Source: Sipunculus nudus (Eukaryota > Annelida > Sipuncula > Golfingiida > Sipunculidae). Taken from it: a stretch of DNA of 64,000 nucleotides. The position numbers were made by a program, and so were the translations under genes. The stretch covers positions 833,001 through 897,000 of the forward strand of contig CM049308.1 of NCBI GenBank assembly GCA_026874595.1. Direction: 5' to 3'. The notes beneath the pieces were generated by a model, which did not search any database, was not told the origin of the DNA, and worked only from the letters and a program-made list of their open reading frames with translations. Below, piece by piece: positions 47,155-58,190 of this stretch; position 1 is the stretch's first letter; each line of letters starts with the position of its first letter.

Positions 47155-49461
47155 ACAAGTGTCCCATGGGCCATGATGCTCAGCTGAATTTGACATACAG
47201 GAGACACATGTATTAACTAGATATTTCTTGGCACCACAGGTGCCATAGTATCCCCAGACAATTAATCCCCCCCCCTTTAAGAATAGGCCCCCCATCTTCA
47301 GCAACAATTAATATCAGACCACACTCATAGAAAAGGTCATTCTCATAGAAAAGGTCATGTTCCAAATTTCAATATACATCATCCCCTAACCCATGTCTAT
47401 GTATATGCAAGAAATCTGTCCATTAGTTTTTGACTTATAATGCTCACAATACTGTTAAGTGGCAATGATGGGGTATTAAACGGCACGAAAACAAGTAAAA
47501 GAATAACAGGTGGCACCACCTGTTTCCGGTACATGACATTACTATCCAAGATCTTCGGTCAAATTGATTTTTGGACCAATGCATGCATCCCTTATTGAGA
47601 AATTAATGATTTTGTGTGATTTTCACCATGTATGGCAATATTCAAGATCAAGGCCACTCATTGGAAAGGTCATGACCCCTATTCAAATAAACATTATCCT
47701 ATAACCCATATCCATGTATATGCATAATATGAAAGAAATTTGTCCATTAGTTTTTCACTTATAATGCTCACAGTACTGATAAATGGCAATGTTGGGGTAT
47801 AAAACGGCACAAAACAAGTAAAAGAATAACAGGTGGCGCCACCTGTTTCCGGTACATGACAATATTTTCCAAGATCTTCGAACATGTTGATTTTTGGACC
47901 AATGCATGCATCCCTTGTTGAGATATTAATGATTTTGTGTAATTTTCACCATATATGGCAATATTCAAGGTCAAGGCCACGCTAATAGGAAAGGTCATGA
48001 CCCCAATTTATATATACATCATCCCATAACCCATGTCTATGTATATGCATAATATGAAAGAAATCTGTCCATTAGTTTTTGACTTATAATGCTCACAGGT
48101 TATAAATGTACTGTTAAGTGGCAATGATGGGGTATTAAACGGCACGAAAACAAGTAAAAGAATAACAGGTGGCGCCACCTGTTTCCGGTACTAACATTAC
48201 TATCCAAGATCTTCGGTCAAGTTGATTTTTGGACCAATGCATGCATCCCTTATTGAGAAATTAATGATTTTGTGTGATTTTCACCATATATGGCAATATT
48301 CAAGGTCAAGGCCACTCTCATAGGAAAGGTCATGACCCCAATTTAAATAAACATCATCCCATAACCCATATCTATGTTTTTGCATAATATGAAAGAAATC
48401 TGTCGATTAGTTTTTGACTTATAATGCTCACAGTACTGTCAAGTAGCAATTTTGGGGATATTAAACGGCATGAAAACAAGTAAAGAATAATAGGTGGCGC
48501 CACCAGTTTCTGGAACATGACAACCCTATCCATGATCTTCGATCAACTTGATTTTGGGATCGATCCATGCAAGTTTTCTTGAGATATATAAGAATTTGTG
48601 TGATTTTCCCCAAAATTGAACCTATTCAAGGTCAAGGTCACTCTCCTAGTTGAGGTCATGACCTCATTTTAAATAGGCGTCGTCCTCTCACCCATATCTA
48701 TACATATACCAAGTTTGGTAAAGATCCGTGAAATATTTTTTGAGTTATTGTGTCCAAAAGAAATCTCTGCGGCGGCGGCGGCGCGACCGTGCCTAAACCA
48801 TAGTATCTCCAGACTTTGTCTGGCGATACAATTATTGATGATCTGGTGAAAAATATTTGTATAAGGAACCCTGAACAATGGGTAGGATCACTTCCAGACT
48901 GCTCATAATCATGCTCTTTGCCTACAGTCCTTAGAAAATAGGTAAAAGTGACCTCATTCAGGGTTTCCTACAAGATTTTACCAGGAACTCCATAGATGCT
49001 AACCTAGAAGCTCCTATGTCCAACTGCTACGATTTATGCCCGTCTGAGTAATAGGGTGCTAAAATCATGATCTTTCACATTCCTAGCAGAATATATGTCA
49101 CAGTGACATTAATTCAGGTCTCAAAGGAATTTTTACAGAAATCTCCCAGAATCTTATTCAAATTAGAAGTTTCAAGGTTTAATTGTAACAAACTGTGCTG
49201 GCCCGTCTGACTCTCTGGCAATCAATGCATTAGTTAATCAGAGACTGGAGCTTTTGTATCAATTTTTAAAAATTCTGTGGTGCAATACCAGGCCCCATAC
49301 CTTGGAGAATATAGGTCACAGTGACTTAATTTTAAGTGTCCAAGGAGATTTTTTATGGACCCTAGTGGATATTCAATTTGAAGTATGAATTTTCTAGGTC
49401 CAGCAGTTAACTGAAGGCCAGATGGACAACATAAAAAGAGAGATGGCTAAATCTCTGAGCT
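47155..49461 (+). mobile_element. F1 element I, interrupted by an F2 element
   Basis: 5' ACAAGTGTCCCATGGGCCAT then GATGCTCAGCTGAA, 60 bp later split by the F2 element, resuming at 48837. The body has two diverged units (GTGACCTCATTCAGGG, TATGTCACAGTGACATTAAT, GGTCACAGTGACTTAATTTT). The 3' end is degenerate (ACTGAAGGCCAGATGGACAA, then CTCTGAGCT at 49461 and an A-run). An old copy; no genes. Confidence 0.75.
47215..48836 (+). mobile_element. F2 element, complete (1.6 kb)
   Basis: 5' AACTAGATATTTC, hairpin GGCACC/GGTGCC around ACA, then ATAGTATCCCCAGACAAT. Core: four units of about 322-336 bp, each centred on AACAGGTGGCGCCACCTGTT, a perfect 20-bp palindrome in the best copies (47828, 48164). 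3': GCGGCGGCGGCGGCGCGACC, then hairpin GTATCTCCAGAC/GTCTGGCGATAC around TTT and ACAATTATT. The 5' ATAGTATCCCCAGAC recurs as the left arm of the 3' hairpin. No genes. Confidence 0.9.
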
Positions 49462-50094
49462 AAAAAAAAACATTTCAACCAGCAGTACATGTGCCTTGAA
49501 ATTGTTTCATATTCTGTGTTGGTGTAAATAGTCTTATTTTATGTAACAAAGAGGTATGCTGCTGCCCATGTAAACATGACCTGGTATGACACTGAACATG
49601 ACAGTTTACCAAATAAACCATCACAGACCGGAAACACTTATTCTTTACCATCATTAAAATGACTGAACAAGTCTCATCAGCAGTTGACATTAGTTTCCAA
49701 ATAATGAGTTTTTTTATCTCCCAGCACTGTTATTATATGATGAACATCTACTGTGTATATAGTGAGTGGCTTCAGCAGCCTGATCCATCATGTGGAGAAT
49801 ATAGTTTTAACTAAAGTGAGGGCTTCTGCCTACAAGGCTAGATATTTAGTAAATTCAGAATATAACAGGTTATTAAAACAGTCACTAATACGCAGACCAA
49901 AAACCAGTAATATATATAAAATGGTATACAAGGACCCCAATACAAATTACATCAAAAGTTAAAACAATAGTCCTATCACCTGGACATACTTTACTGATGA
50001 TATGAATGTGTCTCTGGCTGATTTTCTGTTTACCAACATGGTGAGACTGTGGAAGATTTTCTCTGGTGTTGATTTTTGATGTTGGCAGGATTTG
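49462..50094 (-). other. Downstream flank and probable 3' UTR of the ENT gene
   Basis: Follows the minus-strand stop at 50095. No repeat recognised; the polyadenylation site could not be fixed. Confidence 0.4.
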
Positions 50095-50206
50095 TCAGAC
50101 CATGTTGATGAGTCCAAAGGAAAACACAGAACCCAGACTCAGCCCTAGTGAGAGAAAGAATGACATCATGGCTCCTGCTGTCTCTGTGTTCTCTAAGGGG
50201 ACACCT
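50095..50206 (-). CDS. Equilibrative nucleoside transporter, terminal coding exon
   Basis: SLC29/ENT proteins move nucleosides across membranes by facilitated diffusion. After the acceptor TTTTCTGTTTTTTCAG (minus strand) the exon supplies the single base needed to finish the split Gln codon of the previous exon (CA plus A). It then reads GVPLENTETAGAMMSFFLS and LGLSLGSVFSFGLINMV to TGA at 50095-50097. ETAG.MM.FFL..GL..G..FSF is the last transmembrane segment typical of the family, and the protein ends there as expected. The 112-base length and phase fit exactly. The bases from the acceptor to about codon 16 are also the template of the 86-bp minisatellite directly upstream. Confidence 0.93.
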
Positions 50207-51406
50207 CTGAAAAAACAGAAAATATCATTCATTTATCTATACAGTGAAAGACATCATGGCTTCTGCTGTCTCTGTGTTCTCAAGGGGGCACCTATGGAAA
50301 GTAGCAATTATCATTCATTTATCTATACAGTGAAAGACATCATGGCTCCTGCTGTCTCTGTGTTCTCAAGGGGGCACCTCTGGAAAGTAGCAATTATCAT
50401 TCATTTATCTATACAGTGAAAGACATAATGGCTTCTGCTGTCTCTGTTCTCAAGGGGGCACCTCTGGAAAGTAGCAAATATCATTCATTTATCTATACAG
50501 TGAAAGACATTGCTTCTGCTGTCTCTGTGTTTTCCAGGAGGCACCTCTGGAAAGTAGCAATTATCATTCATTTATCTATACAGTGAAAGACATAATGGCT
50601 TCTGCTGTCTCTGTGTTCTCAAGGGGGCACCTCTGGAAAGTAGCAAATATCATACATATATCTATACAGTGAAAGACATAATGGCTTCTGCTGTTTCTGT
50701 GTTCTCAAGGGGGCACCTCTGGAAAGTAGCAAATATCATTCATTTATCTCAGTGAAAGACATCATTGCTTCTGCTGTCTCCGTGTTCTCAAGGGGGCACC
50801 TCTGGAAAGTAGCAAATATCATTCATTTATCTATACAGTGAAAGACATAATGGCTTCTGCTGTCTCTGTGTTCTCAAGGGGCACCTCTGGAAAGTAGCAA
50901 ATATCATTCATTTATCTATACAGTGAAAGACATAATGGCTTCTGCTGTCTCTGTGTTCTCAAGGGGGCACCTCTGGAAAGTAGCAAATATCATTCATTTA
51001 TCTATACAGTGAAAGACATCATGGCTTCTGCTGTCTCTGTGTTCTCAAGGGGGCACCTCTGGAAAGTAGCAAATATCATTCATTTATCTATACAGTGAAA
51101 GACATCATTGCTTTTGCTGTCTCTGTGTTCTCAAGGGGGCACCTCTGGAAAGAAGCAAATATCATTCATTTATCTATACAGTGAAAGACATCATTGCTTC
51201 TGCTGTCTCTGTGTTCTCAAGGGGGCACCTCTGGAAAGTAGCAAATATCATTCATTTATCTATACAGTGAAAGACATCATTGCTTCTGCTGTCTCTGTGT
51301 TCTCCAGGAGGCACCTCTGGAAAGTAGCAATTATCATTCATTTATCTATACAGTGAAAGACATCATGGCTCCTGCTGTCTCTGTGTTCTCCAGGAGGCAC
51401 CTCTGA
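50207..51406 (-). repeat. 86-bp minisatellite carrying copies of the ENT terminal-exon start
   Basis: Fourteen copies of a unit of about 85-87 bp upstream of the terminal exon. Read on the minus strand, each has intronic CTGTATAGATAAATGAATGA, an acceptor-like CTACTTTCCAG, then exon-like AGGTGCCCCCTTGAGAACAC, AGAGACAGCAG.AGCCATGAT and GTCTTTC, directly followed by the next unit. The exon-like part encodes GAPLENTETA(G/E)AMMSF, then TV and a stop (TAG). Some copies read CATTG or CATAATG in place of CATCATG. The array ends at 51406. Confidence 0.95.
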
Positions 51407-52699
51407 AAATCATATCAGATGAGTGATAAATCAAACAATAATATCAGATCAATGATAATTCAGGTGTCCCTCTCTGCTTACAGTCCCCATGATTTAGTTG
51501 CATGTCTTGACTTTCTACCATAAGATCAAGGCTTTGTGTGTAGGTTTTCATTTTTTTTTTATGGGCTATGTATGTAATCAAGAAAGACATCTATAAGGTT
51601 AGCACAATAATTGAAGGCCTATTTTAGACACAGTTTACAGTAAATTATGGCTTTAAATGCTGAAGTTCAGAATATCCCATGTTGGGGGTGTAACAATGCA
51701 TCAAAGAATGAATGTACAGAATTGCAAGCCCTCATTAAGATTGTAAACGATTATTAACCTTTGAATCAATTAATTTCTTTATTATTTTTTTTTGCATGTA
51801 CCATCCTAAAGTTCTCTGTGAGCTCTAAAATCATACAGAGCAGTTGGTGATGTTGAAGCTCTTCATAGTGTATGTGCCCAAAATCTACTTTAAACATTTG
51901 CTGGTGGACCACTCCACCTGCATAGAAACATAGATATGGCTGCTACGAACTAAGGGAGAGCTACATTTTTCTTTTATTTGCTCAAGTTTACCAACATCCA
52001 TTTTGGTAAAACTGCTTTATTTAAAAAAAATGAAATTTACTACTTCAGTAAAAATTGAATAGAGAATTGAATCCAAAGTAAAGAATCGATAAATGAATAG
52101 ATTTTAAGTGCCCTAACAAATCACAGTCCCCACCCCTGGAGGCCAGCACAGCTTTGATCACCTGACCATAACACACCCATAATGTGATGACCATAAGTTC
52201 AACCCAACTCTTTTGAGGCAGAAGCTTCTAGGACATTAAGCATAAAGATAAATATATACTCTTTTTTTACCATATTTTATTACATAAGCAAAATTGCATT
52301 GAAAATAACATGCAAAGGCATCACATTTACTATAGTCATGAACATTCTGAAAAATCTGGTGATCACACAAAAAAATGGTTTTGGTTTTATAAATTGTTGT
52401 ATATAATAAATATACTGTATGACTCTCTGCTGATTGCATCTAATTACTGAATATGCCATGCACCTTTGACTACTTGTATTTAAGTATCAATTCTTACATA
52501 TCTAACTGGAATATTTGGTCAATTAATACATAAACAAAAATACATATATCCACAATACAAGACACAAATATACACATACTACAGTCTCTTCGATGTTCTT
52601 GTGCGTATTCCTTCCAGCGTAACCCTTAAAATGTTTTGAAGTTCACAATATTAATCACAGTTATCGTTGATGGTTTTTTGTACACTGAGAGGTATAAAT
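51407..52699. other. ENT intron sequence
   Basis: Ordinary AT-rich intron DNA between the minisatellite and the LINE. Frames here (52236-52439) are unsupported. The 3' end of the LINE may extend into this part, but no poly-A tail could be seen. Confidence 0.5.
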
Positions 52700-52789
52700 A
52701 TGGTAATATATACACCTCATATAAATTAATCTGCTCAGATACCGAATTAATAAGGACAGCAATTTAAATCATTTGTGTTTTTATTCTCT

Positions 52790-55530
52790 ACATGTTATGT
52801 TGATCAGACATTTCAATGGAGCCCATTTAGTGTTGTGTTTTATCAGTTTTTCATTCTTGACAACAATATACCTTTCTGTCTGAAAAATATCAAAAATAAA
52901 ACGCTTAAAGTTCATCATGTCTGGTTTTTGTTTTCTATATCTATTGATATATAAATATCTCTTTACTAACAAAGTAAAAAAAAATGTTCCACCCTTGTTT
53001 GTGACAACCAAAAATCATTTCCCAAACTGACAAAAGAAATGATTACTGGAGTGAACCTTGTTTTTTCAATTCATTTAAAATTTCCACCCATAGCAGCTTA
53101 ACAAAAATACACTTCCAAAACAAATGTATCATAGTTTGCTTTTCAGATTTACAAAATGTACCCTCCTCTGATTCGATTAGGTTTATCTTATAAAGGAAAG
53201 TATTGAGAGATAACCTGTGATGAAGGGTCCTAAATTGAAAATATCTGAGTTTAACTGATATGGTCGATTTAAATATATTTTTAAAACCGTTATATATGTT
53301 TTTATCATTGCGTATGTTTAATTCTGATTTACATTTTGCTATGCTGGTATGTGGAGATTCAATTTTTCCTTTCATTAATTCAATGTAAATCTGATGTGTT
53401 ACTCTTTTCTTTCTCTCCAGTCTGTCTGCCTTGTACGTATAAGTCTAGGTTGTAGTTGTACTTTTTCTTTGTTTTATTATAGTTTTCCATGTATAAGGGA
53501 TAGAGTTTAACAGACCTTGATAGCTTAAAAAATCAGTCTTAACATTATAATGAGAACACATATCTAGATGGCTCATCCAAATAGAATCTGATCGTGTCTT
53601 ACTCATTAAATCAAAGATATTTCTTATGCCTGAGTCGTACATCTTTATAAAAAAATATTACTTGGCTGTTCCTTTCGATTTGAGAATTATACCACAGATA
53701 CTGAGAAATTGCGTCATTATAAGTTTCAGGTTTACTATAGTTATAGATGCGCCATAAGCGCAGAACATCATCCCAAAAATGAGAAGATCCACCGTCTAAT
53801 TCTTTTCTATTTGCCACTGCTAAATGACAGTAAAATGCTTGTTTGCCAAGCTTATATTTGTTTACAACTGACATTTTCCATGCATTGTTATCTGGTTTTG
53901 AAAGTAATCTTTACACCCAAGATATCTTAACTGCTGTATCATATGTATGCAAATGAACCATTCCAAGTCCTCCCTTATTTACTGGTGCTATTAATACATT
54001 TCTTTTAATCAGTTCCCTTCCCTTGCCCCATATAATTTATAGAGCATTTTTTCAACTCGATTTATAATTTCTTAGGGAGGAGTGGGCAGGACTGACATTA
54101 AGTAGGTGAAATAAGAAATAATAAAACTTTTTATAACTACTACTTTACCCATAGGAGTTAAATTCCTCTGTGACCATAATGTTAAAATTCTTTTGATTTT
54201 TTCAACAACTGGGAGAAAGTTAATGTTTAAAAATTTTTCAAAAAGGTGTAATAGAAACCCCAAGTAAGTTTATCGGCCCATCAATACATGAAAGTCCCAA
54301 CTTTTCAACAATATATTTTTCTACATACTTTCCTTTTCTCATGGGCATAACAACAGTTTTGTCTTTATTAAGTTTTAATCCTGATAATTTTTTGAATTTG
54401 TGGAAAATATCCAGCACTTTGTCGATACTTTTTACATCTTTGATGAAGAGAGCTGTGTCATCAGCATACTGAGTTATTTATTTTCAACCTGATTACCTTT
54501 AATATCTTGAGTTGATCTTATTGCCTCAGCTAAAATTTCTACAGTTAATACAACAAGATATGGAGAAAGTGGACAGCCCTGTCATGCCCCCTTGTAACTG
54601 GAAAAAAATCTGAATTGTAGCCATTATTTAATATACAACTATTTATGTTATTATATAGGGTTTTTATCATTGTTATAATGCTAGAATTAAATTTCATTGT
54701 CTCTAAAGACTTGTAAATAAAATCCCATTCCAAAAAATCAAAAGCTTTATCATAATCCATTGCCATTAAAAATGCCTTTTTATCATTATTACAAATATGA
54801 TCTATTAGTGTTTAAGTTTTATTAATATTTTTTCCAATAAATCTTTCATTTATAAATCCCCTTTGGTCTTCATGAATTAATTACTTGTTTTATCCTATTC
54901 GCTACAGTTTTTGCAATTATTTTATAACCCGTGTTGAGCAAAGATAATGGTCTCCAATAATTTAAATATTGATGATCTTTTCCTTTTTTCGGAAGCAAAG
55001 TGATAATCCCTTGTCTTTGTGTAAATGATAAATTTCCGTTTTGAAAACTGTACCTGATACTATCTAAAAGATATTTCCGTAAATCCTGTCAGAAAAACTT
55101 GTAAAATTCTGCTGGAAGTCCATCACTTCTGGGTGTCTTTCCATTTTTTAGTGATTTTAAGCTATCAAGTAATTCTTGTTCTGTGAGATAGTCTGGCCAC
55201 GATTGTTCAAGTATACTTCTAACTTGTATATGATGTTTATTTCTGAATTTCCCAAGTTTGTCTCTATCTTGCGATGAGTCTGATTTGTAAAGTTTTTCAA
55301 AGAAAAATTTCTCCAATTTTTATATTTCTGTTTTACCTCAAATGATGTCACCATTAACGTTGAGTTTATTAATAACTTTCTTATTATAATTAGGTTTTTC
55401 CAATTAAAAAAATATTTTGTGGATTTTTTGCCCTCCTCTAACCATCTGGCTTTGCTCCCTACCATGGCACCCTTTGTTTTATCTTCAATGAGTTTGTTCA
55501 ACTTATTTTCGCTTTCTTCAATTTTGTTAT
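52790..55530 (-). pseudogene. LINE ORF2 (reverse transcriptase) remains
   Basis: Segments in different frames, in the right order. KARWLEEGKKSTKYFFNW is the linker before the polymerase; LKSLKNGKTPRSDGLPAEFY is RT block 1-2. MDYDKAFDFLEWDFIYKSLE holds the first catalytic aspartate region. LTLWSQRNLTPMGKVVVIKS is the thumb-type motif. HHRLSLNTFLYKI and MIHLFWKC belong to the C-terminal zinc-type region, and KRYLYINRYRKQKPD with TKWAPL is the end. Stops and frameshifts separate them, so no active enzyme can be made. Confidence 0.88.
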
Positions 55531-55545
55531 CATTATCTTCTTGAT

Positions 55546-56622
55546 TTATTGTGTCTTTTCTTTTTTAAAAATTCTAAGTCTTTCTCTATATTCCTTTGAC
55601 TTAGAGCTGGCCATGCCAAAAGCGGACCGTTTACCTTCATTGTAAGCTGCTTGCATGTGTGGTTTTAGTTGTTGCTTTAGTCTGTAATCCCTCTGTGTCA
55701 GGTCCTCCACTAACCGAATGTTCTTGTTCATGCACTTCTTCTTTGCAGTAAAATACATGTCATCCCTGGTTTTTCTACAAAACATTCTGAATATAATATG
55801 CCTCCGATTTGGTCCTTTCTTTCCCACCTGGTGAGTGACCTCTATCTTGTCCATAACCTGTTGCATTGACAGGTCTTCAAGAATATTATTTTCAATAATG
55901 AATTTAGACACCTTTTGTCTACAGTCATCTGTTGAATCTATCTCCTCAATGCCAATAACCCTGAGATTCCATTCTCTGAGATAACGTTCGTGTTTGTTCA
56001 ACTCCATGTCTAGTCTATTTTGCAGGTCTTTAATTGTTTTTTCTTGTGTTTGATTGGTTTGTTTCAAACTGTCTATCTGTTCATTCAATGTGGCGATCTC
56101 AGTGTTTTGTACGGTGGTTTTTGCTGTATTTTCTTCAACTGTTATATTTTGCACTCCTTTCTCAAGCTCAGCTATTCAATGTTTTAAATGTTTGTTTTCA
56201 TCTTTTAACGTTTTTAATTTGGAAATAACATCAGAAAGTTTCTTGTGCAAATCCTCTACCCAGGTTTTCATGCTTGCCACTGCCTGATCAATCACAGTTT
56301 TGATGCTATGTGGGTCCGTGTCATCACAGTTTTGATGCTATGTGGGTCCGTGTCATCACAGTTTTGATGCTATGTGGGTCCGTGTCATCACAGTTTTGAT
56401 GCTATGTGGGTCCGTGTCATCACAGTTTTGATGCTATGTGGGTCCGTGTCATCACAGTTTTGATGCTATGTGGGTCCGTGTCATCACAGCTTTGATGCTA
56501 TGTGGGTCCGTGTCATCACCAGTCGGCTCCTTATCACTTGCATGGTCACCTTTGGGGTCCAGATAATAATCCAGCTTGTTCTTGCTGGGTTTATCTTTAC
56601 TGGAACCTCTTTTAGGAGGCAT
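55546..56622 (-). pseudogene. LINE ORF1 (nucleic-acid-binding protein) with one stop and an internal minisatellite
   Basis: Starts MPPKRGSSKDKPSKNKLDYY. The 32-bp minisatellite lies in the N-terminal part; after it the frame continues IDQAVASMKTWVEDLHKKLS and DVISKLKTLKDENKHLKH, meets one TGA, then IAELEKGVQNITV and a coiled coil. An RRM-like core follows (EWNLRVIGIEE; GPNRRHIIFRMF), then a C-terminal domain (KNIRLVEDLTQRDYRLKQQL). This is the coiled coil, RRM, CTD order of L1-type ORF1 proteins (transposase_22-like). The last 202 codons are intact. Confidence 0.85.
56293..56515 (-). repeat. 32-bp minisatellite in LINE ORF1
   Basis: Seven copies of CACAGTTTTGATGCTATGTG then GGTCCGTGTCAT, nearly identical. 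32 bp is not a multiple of 3, so the expansion shifts the frame (THIASKL then stop) and is a later event in the dead element. Confidence 0.95.
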
Positions 56623-56690
56623 ATTCACAGTTATGTAGAACACGTTTGTGGCTCGTACACAGTTTTGTAACACCCATTTGTGGCTCATTT

Positions 56691-57521
56691 AATTCTATTA
56701 ACAGCGGAGCCTATGTTGACCCTGTCCACTCTAGTCGGCCATGACAACGGAAGTCCAAAATATATACTCTTTTGTAAGTATACAGTGAGACTATCCGTGA
56801 GTATTGACTGGTATTATATTGAACTGGTAAGCCTACTTGTTTCGTAATTCAAATCATACAGTAAATGCACTGCAATGGCCATCCATCCCTTTTGCATCAA
56901 TATCATTGTAAACAGCCAAAAGTCTAAAAAGTCTTTACATAAGGCCACAAGTGATGAATTAATACAAAAGAATACATGTGAACTAACACGTCAGAGTAAT
57001 AATCCATCTTTATGGTAACAAGTCATTTCCTGTGTCACATAAAGTTGGCTGTCTCCCAGTAACCCATGCAAGCCATGCATGTATATTCATGTGGATAGAT
57101 ATTCAATAAACATGGAGTGGGATTTACCAATATGCTACGTTACAACAGAATTTCTCTTGCACATGTTAGGTGTTGTTATACAGTAAACAAACATAGCTTA
57201 TAACAGGTCTGGTTTATGTTAAGTGATAGCGTACTTGCAGGCCATGAGGCATTGTCAAAAATGACAAACATATTTACATTCTCATGGAGCCTTACAGTGT
57301 GGTTCTCATTAAGCCCAGGCCAAGCACTCTAATATCTCAATAGACCCTCTTGTGTCACAGGCTGAATTGGCACTTTCAAGAGACAAGTGAAATACACAGA
57401 ATTGTAACTCCTGTGATACAACCTATGTCCTTCCTTTATTTGGACTGGCCATAATAATCAAACAGTTTTTTAGGACTTTCCAGGAAACTATGAAACATGT
57501 GGATAAAACAAGAATACTCAC
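56691..57521. other. ENT intron sequence
   Basis: Unique AT-rich intron DNA between the LINE 5' end and the donor of the 200-bp exon. No other feature. Confidence 0.5.
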
Positions 57522-57721
57522 TGCGGTCCGTACATCATACACAGAGTCCCCAGGTAGCCATTACTGATCGCAAACACGAACATGAGGAAGATGGGAACGA
57601 GGTCAGAGGAGAAGAATACTTTCATGTGCTGACGAGGCTGCACATTACACATCATGAAAAGCGGAATGAACACCACACGGAATATACACACCATCGGCAA
57701 GACAGGGCTGCCATGCTTGGG
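57522..57721 (-). CDS. Equilibrative nucleoside transporter, penultimate exon
   Basis: Acceptor ATATTTTTAG, donor GTGAGTATTC on the minus strand; 200 bases, starting in phase 0 and leaving CA of a split codon. It reads PKHGSPVLPMVCIFRVVFIP, LFMMCNVQPRQHMKVFFSSD, LVPIFLMFVFAISNGYLGTL and CMMYGP. R..F.PLF..CN..PR and SNGYL..L.MMYGP are hallmark ENT motifs around transmembrane segments 9 and 10. No stops or frameshifts. Strong evidence that the gene is intact here. Confidence 0.97.
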
Positions 57722-57759
57722 CTAAAAATATACATAACATCATCAGATTTGTAAATACA

Positions 57760-58190
57760 ACATCATAAAGATTAAGGGTGAATACCACTAAGGACATATG
57801 TGTATATACAAAATCATAAGGTTTTGAGTGAATAGCACCAAGAACATACTTGTATATACAACATCATAAAGTTTAAGAGTGAATACCACTAAGGACATAC
57901 TTGTATATACAACATCATAAAGTTTAAGAGTGAATACCACTAAGGACATACTTGTATATACAACATCATAAAGTTTAAGAGTGAATACCACTAAGGACAT
58001 ACTTGTATATACAACATCATAAAGTTTAAGAGTGAATACCACTAAGGACATACTTGTATATACAACATCATAAAGTTTAAGAGTGAATACCACTAAGGAC
58101 ATACTTGTATATACAACATCATAAAGATTAAGAGTGAATACCACTAAGGACATACTTGTATATACAACATCATAAAGTTTGGAGTGAATA
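57760..58190. repeat. 51-bp minisatellite in the ENT intron
   Basis: About eight copies of GTTTAAGAGTGAATACCACT, AAGGACATACTTGTATATAC and AACATCATAAA, starting some 40 bases upstream (minus sense) of the 57721 acceptor. 51 is a multiple of 3, so the minus strand stays open (LYDVVYTSMSLVVFTLK repeated), but this is intron. Each unit contains TGTCCTTAG on the minus strand, a weak acceptor-like string. Confidence 0.95.

Larger units (their letters stand above)
52700..56690 (-). mobile_element. Degenerate L1/Tx1-like LINE in an ENT intron
   Basis: Lies in the same orientation as the host gene. ORF1 (56622-55546) is followed at once by the middle and end of ORF2 (about 55530-52790), so the apurinic endonuclease domain that should start ORF2 is missing. 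Many frameshifts and stops are present. The 5' end is near 56.7 kb; the 3' end is not resolved. Clade assignment (L1/Tx1 group) is from the ORF1 type and the ORF2 C-terminal motifs. Confidence 0.85.
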
